Of a stretch of DNA of 64,000 bases, positions 56,882 to 64,000 are shown in pieces. The stretch's first letter is position 1. Each line of letters opens with the position of its first letter. A program made the position numbers and the translations under genes. Under the pieces are notes generated by a model, which saw nothing but the letters and a program-made list of their open reading frames with translations, did not search any database and had not been told where the DNA came from. This stretch comes from Nitzschia sp. DOCU1 (taxonomy: Eukaryota; Bacillariophyta; Bacillariophyceae; Bacillariales; Bacillariaceae), in assembly GCA_951394045.1 (NCBI GenBank), contig OX595988.1:992001-1056000 (forward strand), read 5' to 3'.

Positions 56882-59800
56882 ATGGCCCCCAGGCCAGAGT
56901 TCGCTCTAATGGATCAATACAACGGTGGGCTGAACGCAGCAGCAGCCATTAAATCCCCCACACCAATTATCAATTCTATCCGACCTCGGCCCAGATCGCC
57001 TCGTCATCCTCGGGCTTTGGATCATAGAGGGAAACCCCTGACTCCTGATAGCCCTGAGAGGCGTCGCCGTAGTCACGAAGAAATGGGCAAGTTTGTGAAT
57101 GACGATGCCGTGTTGGATATTCCCCACAAGGGACCCAGGATTGTGGGCGATTTGTTAAGTTTCAACCAGAATGTCTTGACGTGTGCTGGTGCATCTCAAG
57201 ACTCTTCCAGCATCGCCTCCATTGATAATGCCATTGATAATAGTATGAAAACCCGAAATAGGCCCACGGCGAAACGCAATTTTGGGATATGCTTGGATCA
57301 CACAGCTGCTGCTGCGGGTGATTTCGTGGTGACTGCCGCAGAAATCTATCGTCAAGAGTGCCGAAGTGATAATCGAGGTCGTGAACGTACGTTAGCTACC
57401 CAACGGCAGCGATTGCTTTCCGGCAGTCGGAGGGGTTCTCTCAAGGGAAAAGAAAAGGAACGCGATGAGCACAGTATTGTAGAAGGGCGCTCTCTGTCGG
57501 ACGAAGAACGCCGGGAGTATAGTGATGACAATAAGAGAGGGGAGCAGCAATACCCTAAGGAACCTTCAGGGACACCACCAAGCCGGTACCCCTCGGGCGA
57601 TGCTTCGTCAGCGTTTTCGCCCCCAGCTGTGCAGCGAAGCTCGGATCGGAATGCAGCCTTTGATCCGAAACCTGATAATGGGGACCTGATGGAAGCACGG
57701 ATGGAACTTTTTCGTCTGGGGCAAGAGACCATACCACAGTCCGAAGTCAGGCTGGCTCGGGCATTGCAGGATTTGAAGCGTCAGGATAAGGTGATTGATG
57801 GATGGAAACGCCAGTTGGAAATGACACAGCAGCATTTGGATGAGACCTTTAAGGAGCTTGAGAAAATAAAGAAGGAATCGCACGAAAAGCAATTTAAAGC
57901 GACCGAAATTAGGGCGAAAGCAGTTCAGGATCGCAAGAAGTTGCAAGATATGTATGATAAAGAGGTGGACCAGCGGAAGAAGCTGCAAGACGATGTGACC
58001 AAACTGCAGCGAGAAGTTTCGTCCCTCAAAGTAGCTTTGCGAAATGCTCGAAACTCTAATGGCGTAATTTCGTCGCCGCCTCGAGGAACTCCCGCCAAAG
58101 GAGAGTCGACAGGCCAGATCATGGCACTGAAGGCTGAGATCGTTGATTTGCGGTCGCAGTTGGCTGAAGCACATGCGGTTAACATTGACGATCATTCCAC
58201 TCTACACTCAGTGGGTGAAATCGATGAGCTCAGAAGGAAGCTTCGAAAGGCGGAGGCAGAACTGGTCGAACTTCGCACGAAAGATCTTGATTTGGATCGG
58301 ATCGAAGAAGGGCATAGGGCAGCCATGAAGACTCTCCAGGAAAAGATGGAAAGATTGGAGGCCGAAGCTAACGAGGCTCGCAGTAAACTTGAAGAGAATC
58401 TCAAGGCGGCTGTAGAAGAAGAAAACGAAGCCCGAGCCGAGCTTGCAAAGGTCAAGGCCAATGTACAACGGCTCGAGCGTGAAAGATCGCGCCAGCGCCT
58501 CCATTCTTCCGCGGACGTGGAACGTCTTACCAAGCAGCTAGCCAAAGCCAAGGAAGAAACGGCGCTGTTGAGGGAGCAACTGGAATCGGAACAAAAGGCA
58601 AAGAAGGAAGAGACCGAAAAGCTGAGGATGGAGCTCAGTGAAGTCAAGGAAAAGTACGTGGCTTCTACCAAAGAGTTCGCGGATAAGACCACTGCACACT
58701 TGGAGATCAGGAGGACTATGCAGGAAGAGCTTGAAGCGCTGCAGAAGGAGGTCCAGGAGCTGAAAAAGCAGCTCGATGACAAGACAGAAGAATTGACCTC
58801 ACAGGCCAAGCTGGTCACTGAACTGCAATCTTCTCCCCGATCGCAAGGGTCGATGGATTCAATCACCGCCTCTAGATCCACTGACCCGATCACGGCCTCG
58901 AGAGAGATGTCGGAGTTAAAAGATGAGGTCAAGGCTCTCAAGGCGACTGAACTTTCCCTTCGTGCCGAGATTTGCCGGCAACAGGCGGATTTCGCAAGAG
59001 AAAGAGCCGACAATGCGAAAGCAGCAGCATCTATGCGGAAGACCAAGTCTGCTGACGACGCCGACGAACTCGAGAAGTTTAAGAATCAAGTGGAGGCACT
59101 CCAAGAAGCCGAGAAGAAACGTGTCGAAGAAGGAGATTTGTCCGACAAGCTTCGTAAGGAAGTTGTCGTTCTCGAAAAGAAGGTGGAGTTTTTGCAGCGA
59201 AAGCTCAAAACAACGCAAGAGAGTACCGATGACGATGTCAAAGTTAAAGCCATGGAGCAGTCTCTGAAGAATGAAATTACTATTTTGAAGGCGAAACTCA
59301 GTGAATCTGAAGCCAAGTGCACGGAAGAGCGCTTCCGAGCCGAGGAAGAGCGTCGCATCAGCAAGGAGAACGAAGCTCGTCACTCTCGAGAACTTGATGA
59401 CCTTCGACAGGAAATCGAGAGCAGCGCTTCGGATCGGCTCAAGCTTCGTGAAGAACTTGAGGAACTTCGCAAGCAGCTAGCCAGTGGTATTGCCGATGCA
59501 GGCAAAAAGGCTTCCGAGAAAGAAGTTCCAGGCAAGGTGATGAAACTGCGAAGCGAGCTCGCCCTTGCAAGAGCTCGTCTGGCTGCGGCTCGCGAGCAAA
59601 CAACCAACACATTTGCGCCAAGTTCATCTTTGCATTCGCCTTCGCCAAGCCTGGAAACGATGGAAACACCTTCACTGTCCTTTCCGGAGTCCGTTACCGA
59701 TCGGTTGTCTACGGCCTCCGTGGGGTCGTCGTGGGCCCCACCCAGAAAAAATGCGCACGCCCTATCTGCGCCATCGTCAAGTAACGGGGTTTCCGACTTC

Positions 59801-60316
59801 GACGAGGATGGTGAGTCGAGGGACGAGGCAGAGCCCACAGAGAAAATCCAGGTTAAGTCGCCAAGGGGCGCATTATCCTTTGGGCAAACGTCATTGATTG
59901 ACGCGGATGCATCAGAAGAAGTATTCCCGGAAGATACAGTGCTAATTGACAAATACGCACCAGGGGTTGAAGAGTCCAAACGAACGGGGAAGGCAAGGGT
60001 GGATGCCGGCGTGGAGGAATTGCGTCGGCAGCTCGAAGAATCTAGCAAGCGCCTGGAAAAAGCAAACACGAGACTCAATGGTCTCGCTGATGCAACGGGA
60101 ATGATTAACGTGAAAGCTGTTCCGTTACCACCCTACCGTGGCATCAATAGTCAGATGATCTCAACTCTCTCTGACGAGGAGGGTGAAGAGAATGACGAGA
60201 ACGAGGGTGGGTTTAGTGTTGAGAGCAGCGGGGTTAGTGTGATGGAAGAAGTTGTCACTGTCACCAGTGAAGCAGGCGACATTGAAGTTCAACGGATACG
60301 ATTTGCTGACTTGTAG
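56882..60316 (+). CDS. Large coiled-coil protein of unknown function
   Basis: 1144 residues from the first ATG (56882); the frame is open further upstream with TTG. I do not recognise a named family. Residues 1-230 are basic, Ser/Pro/Arg-rich and disordered. Residues about 270-925 are an almost unbroken coiled coil rich in Glu, Lys and Leu (for example EKMERLEAEANEARSKLEEN), interrupted by a Ser-rich hinge (about 640-660) with the repeated phrase DSITASRSTDPITASRE. The C-terminal 200 residues are Ser/acid-rich, with one last short coil (ELRRQLEESSKRLEKANTRL). The layout suits a cytoskeletal, Golgi-tether or centrosome scaffold of golgin/CEP type. Tail-to-tail with the NSF-like gene, only 93 bases apart. 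Confidence 0.75.
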   Translation: MAPRPEFALMDQYNGGLNAAAAIKSPTPIINSIRPRPRSPRHPRALDHRGKPLTPDSPERRRRSHEEMGKFVNDDAVLDIPHKGPRIVGDLLSFNQNVLTCAGASQDSSSIASIDNAIDNSMKTRNRPTAKRNFGICLDHTAAAAGDFVVTAAEIYRQECRSDNRGRERTLATQRQRLLSGSRRGSLKGKEKERDEHSIVEGRSLSDEERREYSDDNKRGEQQYPKEPSGTPPSRYPSGDASSAFSPPAVQRSSDRNAAFDPKPDNGDLMEARMELFRLGQETIPQSEVRLARALQDLKRQDKVIDGWKRQLEMTQQHLDETFKELEKIKKESHEKQFKATEIRAKAVQDRKKLQDMYDKEVDQRKKLQDDVTKLQREVSSLKVALRNARNSNGVISSPPRGTPAKGESTGQIMALKAEIVDLRSQLAEAHAVNIDDHSTLHSVGEIDELRRKLRKAEAELVELRTKDLDLDRIEEGHRAAMKTLQEKMERLEAEANEARSKLEENLKAAVEEENEARAELAKVKANVQRLERERSRQRLHSSADVERLTKQLAKAKEETALLREQLESEQKAKKEETEKLRMELSEVKEKYVASTKEFADKTTAHLEIRRTMQEELEALQKEVQELKKQLDDKTEELTSQAKLVTELQSSPRSQGSMDSITASRSTDPITASREMSELKDEVKALKATELSLRAEICRQQADFARERADNAKAAASMRKTKSADDADELEKFKNQVEALQEAEKKRVEEGDLSDKLRKEVVVLEKKVEFLQRKLKTTQESTDDDVKVKAMEQSLKNEITILKAKLSESEAKCTEERFRAEEERRISKENEARHSRELDDLRQEIESSASDRLKLREELEELRKQLASGIADAGKKASEKEVPGKVMKLRSELALARARLAAAREQTTNTFAPSSSLHSPSPSLETMETPSLSFPESVTDRLSTASVGSSWAPPRKNAHALSAPSSSNGVSDFDEDGESRDEAEPTEKIQVKSPRGALSFGQTSLIDADASEEVFPEDTVLIDKYAPGVEESKRTGKARVDAGVEELRRQLEESSKRLEKANTRLNGLADATGMINVKAVPLPPYRGINSQMISTLSDEEGEENDENEGGFSVESSGVSVMEEVVTVTSEAGDIEVQRIRFADL

Positions 60317-60409
60317 GGAGGGCGGTCGACGCAGCGTCTCTTACGGGAAATGAATGATCTAAATGTTTTAGTGTAACAAAGGTTGTTAGATTGAGAGTCA
60401 GCTTTTAAT

Positions 60410-62661
60410 TTATTCGGGTGAGAGCTCGTCGTTCGCAGAAACATTGTTTTCTTCACCGTCTTCGGCTTTGCCCGACGGTGGTGAAGATTCTTGTTCGTCG
60501 TCAGAATGGTCTCTATTGCCCATACTCGCCCGCACATCTTCGATCGCAAGGTGAAAGTCCTCACTTGTCACCAGGCAATCCATAATGGATGAAGTCCCTA
60601 GCCGGTCGGAGCCGCCGTTTGCGTGCTCCGAGAAGTCATTAACTGCCCTTTCCAGAGCGTGACTGGCAGCTGCTCTCGCGACGCCGGCTAAAGCAGCGCC
60701 TGAAAAACCTTCGCACTTCCGTGCTAAGTCCTCAAGTAGTCCCAAGTAGGTTGGCAAATCAGACGGATGCTTCAACTATTGCGGTAATCAGGTGTGAGAA
60801 AACGAACATGTCTCATTTGGTCTAAATCAAGCCAAGCAAAAAGAGTACTCACCTCGACTATTCTGCTTGCAGTTGTTCCTACCGGAGGGTCGCTAACCAA
60901 TAGTCGGCCAGCTTCGTGCATGCTGTGAGTATGCACTTTTAGAATGCTGACACGTTGGTCCATGCTTCGAGGTGGTGGAACTTCCACTTGTACTTCAAAA
61001 CGCCCCGGTCGCAATAAGGCTACAAGCAACACAGAGGACATTAGCCCAAGAAAGTTTTGAATTAAACTCTCACATACCGTCGACACTTACCTGGCTCGAT
61101 AAGACTTCGTTTGTTTGTCAGCCCAATGACTAATGTAGGCACTGGAAGAGGATGGACACCATCCATTTTAGCCAGCAATTGATTCACAACGCTGTCGCGC
61201 GCCACACCTGCATCCCCTTGGTCGCCCTTTCCGCCTCGACCACCTCTTGTTCGAGCTACGGCATCAAACTCATCCATGACGATCACATGCAGGGCTGCCC
61301 GTGCGATCGCTTCACCACCATCTTTCTCTCCGAGTCGATAGCGGTCGTAGATATCTGGTGGAGAATCAAAAATTTCTCTCAGATTTTTCTCACTAGACCC
61401 CACAAATTTGTCCATGATTTCGGGTCCACTGACGACAGTGATGGGACGCATCGGTGATAGAATGCTGCCCAGTGTTCGTGCCAACAACGTTTTCCCGCAA
61501 CCAGGTTTACCATATAATAACAATCCGCGTACCGGATGGATGCCAAGTTCTTGAAGCAATTGCGGAGGTGCCGCCAGGGGAGTCCATACCCGTCGTTTCA
61601 CCTGGGCCAAAACTTCGTCCAACCCACCAATGCCCAACGTTTCGCCTTCAAAGGAAGATCCTGCACCTGCCGACGCAATCATTTCAGACACGCGGTTGGA
61701 AGCTGCCATTCTGCGGTCATCATCTGCTGCCGTATTCACCGATGACGACCGTGGATCCGATGGTTTGTCTCCCATTTCTTTCTGAAGATCTGACTTGTCC
61801 TGAGCGATCGTGGCAATGGAATCTGGATTCAATACGGAATTCATAAATAAATCTGGCTTTCCCGCATCCCTCCTAGACAAAGCCGAGCGCCCTTCCGATG
61901 ACACACTCCCAGCAACATTGGACCCAGTCTGAGCTGTACTAGTACTACGCTGTTCTTCCCACTGTTTTCGTTGTAGCGCTTCCTTTCGACGCTGTTCCGA
62001 GTCTGTCTTACCAAGTTCGCTGGCAAACTTTTCGAGATAAGTTTTGTTCATTGGAACACCAGCTCGTTTCACCATTCGTAGAGACTGGTGTACCAGTTCC
62101 TCATCTACCGCTTCATTGGATATTTGATCCAGAATATTGAAAACTCGTTCGCGCTGTTTGTTGACGACAGTAGCAGCAGAATAAGAAAGGACCGTTTGCG
62201 ATTTCACCGGCACGTCAAAACCGTTTACAAACGCACGACAGAAACAACAGGACTACTCACGGTCTTGGGTGATCCCGACATGATGTACTTGTCCAATAAA
62301 CCAGACAAATTTTCCATGAGTCCCTTGACATATCTCGAATTTTGGTCCGCATTCTTTAGAACCCCCAAAAGGCGAGGACAAAAATGTGGTCAGTAGGCAG
62401 TCGAAGCAAGAGTCAACGACGAGACAATCAATGACGTTGACGTACCCGGTCACCATTATTTTCTTCCGATGAAATAGAAGAGGAAGGGGAAGACGATGAC
62501 GACGAGAATAGTTCTCGCAATGCCGGCCCAGACGATGACGACGACGTCGGATGAGCGGCCGAGGTACTCCACGATGGAACGAGAAACGCCGTCCCAAAAA
62601 GGAGAAATTCCAAGAGAAGAGCTGCTGTCAAGACATTCATTTTGGGTAATTTGAACAGCAT
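60410..62661 (-). CDS. NSF-like single-ring AAA ATPase with plastid-type leader
   Basis: Five exons: 62661-62446, 62353-62261, 62153-61091, 61019-60853 and 60775-60410; introns of 92, 107, 71 and 77 nt, all GT-AG. Product 634 residues. Residues 1-27 are a signal peptide ending in FGTAF, then a Ser-rich transit stretch. Residues 75-300 are helical and charged, not the NSF N-domain. The AAA module is of NSF D1 type: GKPGCGKTLLARTLG (about 318-325 for the P-loop), GPEIMDKFVGSSEKNLREIF, YDRYRLGEKDGG, VIVMDEFDAVARTRG (Walker B), DSVVNQLLAKMDGV, LIEPALLRPGRFEV (arginine finger region), and HPSDLPTYLGLLEDLARKCEGFSGA. A D2 ring is missing; the acidic tail follows directly. NSF disassembles SNARE complexes; this form should remodel another target, perhaps in or at the plastid. 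Confidence 0.82.
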
Positions 62662-63286
62662 TCTATAGTTCGCGATGAATGTACAAGTCTATACCTGGCG
62701 GCTTGGCTTCGCGTCGCTCTAGCAGTATAGCTGTCACGATTGTTTCATTCGACAACGCTATTGCACACATCATGGTGGTCGGCATCGTGAGCCTCACTTT
62801 TTCGCCTCCTGCGTACTGGTGCATCCGTAGAATCCCACGTGGAAGTCACGGTCCAATAGAAATGTGCGCACATGCAAGTCTATCTACCCCAATACTTACT
62901 CATTCAGAGTTACTACGTGAACACCGTTTTTCAGCGGATGAAGAACAGGCGCCGCGGACCTTTCATTCCGTTCAACCAAGACAGGCTTGAATAGCCCATG
63001 CAGTTATTACGGCGAATGTGCGAGGATGCCGCCATGATCCAAGAATAGAAATATGCCTCAGGCGCCCCCTGCCATAAGTAATGAATGCCTTATTCCTCAT
63101 CTTCCTTCATTCAGTCAAAATGTCGCGTTTTGTTGTTACTGGTCCATCCAGCACCGTCTCACTCACCAGATCCACAGCGAGAGAAATCCATTGCTTTCCC
63201 CTCTCTTCCGGAGGTCACCCAGTTGGATCCCAGTCTCCCTCCACTTCTATTGTTGTCGACCACTCAATCGAATCAAAAATAACAAC
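62662..63286. promoter_or_regulatory. Divergent intergenic region
   Basis: 625 bases between the NSF-like gene and the partial gene at the window end. No other feature recognised. Confidence 0.35.
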
Positions 63287-64000
63287 ATGATGATTGAGGA
63301 TTTCGAGAATGATTTGAGCGCCGAGCTGGTGATTCGGTATCATCACGATGACGACGATAATGTCTCCACTTTGAGTTTAGGGGATCAGTCCTACATTTTG
63401 GATCTCGCCAATCAAAAGCAATTCCGGGAAGAAATTCGTCAAGAAGAAGCCATGGAAGATGCCTTGCAGCTCTTCAAAACAGCCGTGGAGGATGGAGCTC
63501 CGAAAAGCATGGAACTCTTTAAAACCATCATTGCGCAAGTCTTGAAAGAGTTGAACGAAGAAAATCGCGAAAAAGATCGATTGCAAGACGAGTGGCTCGA
63601 AACCGCTTTGCAGGAAGAATTGGAGCGACGAAATCGTGAAAACAACCTGGGCGTCTCTCACCATACTGCAAAAAGCTCCTTTAGCCGAGGCGATACAAGT
63701 GTATTCTCGGCGGGTGTTCCCTCGATTTATAATGGCAGCAAATCCACCATTGCGATGCGGCGGCAAAGTACGGTCAAAATGTTAGAGTTGGATCAAAAGA
63801 TTCATGAGGAAGAGAAGAATATTTTGCACAAAAAGATTGCCAAAGCCGAAAAGCTCATGCAGGAAATTGTCGATGCCAAGGGCATTCTGGCCGCTCAAGA
63901 AACTAAACGATTCAAGAATCTTCAGAAGAAGATCAAGGAATATCAATCGACTCTGAAAAAGGCAGAAAAAGACGATTTGAAAGTATCCAAGCATACTCAT
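63287..64000 (+). CDS. Coiled-coil protein, 5' part only (leaves the window)
   Basis: An ATG-started frame (two consecutive Met) is open through the last base of the window, 238 codons so far. The residues are acidic at first (HHDDDDNVS), then predicted helix with heptad pattern (FREEIRQEEAMEDALQLF, ELNEENREKDRLQ), a Ser-rich linker, and another helix (KMLELDQKIHEEEKNILHKK, KRFKNLQKKIKEYQSTL). The family is not recognised; the composition suggests a cytoskeletal or scaffold coiled coil. The 3' end and possible later introns lie outside the window. Confidence 0.65.
   Translation, partial: MMIEDFENDLSAELVIRYHHDDDDNVSTLSLGDQSYILDLANQKQFREEIRQEEAMEDALQLFKTAVEDGAPKSMELFKTIIAQVLKELNEENREKDRLQDEWLETALQEELERRNRENNLGVSHHTAKSSFSRGDTSVFSAGVPSIYNGSKSTIAMRRQSTVKMLELDQKIHEEEKNILHKKIAKAEKLMQEIVDAKGILAAQETKRFKNLQKKIKEYQSTLKKAEKDDLKVSKHTH

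Noticed and set aside
58192..59046. 284-codon minus-strand frame opposite the coiled-coil gene
   Set aside because: Ser/Leu-rich shadow of a Glu/Lys/Leu coiled coil.

Overview
The window is nuclear DNA of a compact eukaryotic genome, most probably a diatom or a close photosynthetic stramenopile. Three observations support this. Short GT-AG introns (mostly 70-160 nt) interrupt about half of the genes. At least seven predicted proteins start with a signal peptide followed by an A-F or G-F cleavage motif (TAF, GAF, QAF, VAF, SGF), the plastid pre-sequence signature of algae with secondary red plastids. The gene content mixes plastid, mitochondrial and ordinary eukaryotic functions. Species is not claimed; a pennate diatom is my guess. 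Genes alternate in head-to-head and tail-to-tail pairs, and there are no operons.

Layout. 0-6 kb: plastid-type MFS transporter (-), a cyclin-box protein with an N-terminal membrane segment (+), a La-related protein (-). 7-21 kb: an unusual accessory block, all on the minus strand. It holds a TPR-only gene, a small Lys/Arg-rich repeat protein, and an intronless 9.2-kb gene for a 3073-residue NB-ARC/TPR (NLR-like STAND) protein with about 1400 residues of Ser/Arg/Gly-rich repeats in front. The TPR-only gene and the TPR array of the giant gene share a nearly identical tract flanked by diverged sequence, as expected from recent gene conversion. 22-39 kb: meiotic-clade AAA ATPase with signal peptide, MANF/ARMET homologue, Oxa1 insertase, ArfGAP, degenerate kinesin, plastid-type prolyl-tRNA synthetase with WHEP domain, methyltransferase-like protein. 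39-41 kb: a gene-poor stretch with nested palindromes. 41-50 kb: coiled-coil protein, plastid lysophosphatidate acyltransferase, mitochondrial ribosomal protein bL19, HExxH metallopeptidase, three-exon plastid protein, ferredoxin-thioredoxin reductase variable-chain protein, acireductone dioxygenase. 50-64 kb: cyclophilin (start codon split by an intron, plus a 16-nt microexon), MYST histone acetyltransferase, plastid-type pseudokinase, dual-specificity phosphatase, 1144-residue coiled-coil protein, NSF-like single-ring ATPase with a plastid-type leader, and the 5' part of a gene that leaves the window.

Splice junctions were assigned by hand. They use GT-AG borders, an open frame, and where possible conserved protein motifs restored across the junction. 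They are not confirmed by transcripts. Several genes have upstream in-frame near-cognate codons; I used the first ATG that gives a sensible N-terminus. The most interesting block is 7-21 kb, a candidate diversifying NLR-like receptor with a neighbouring TPR donor or partner gene.
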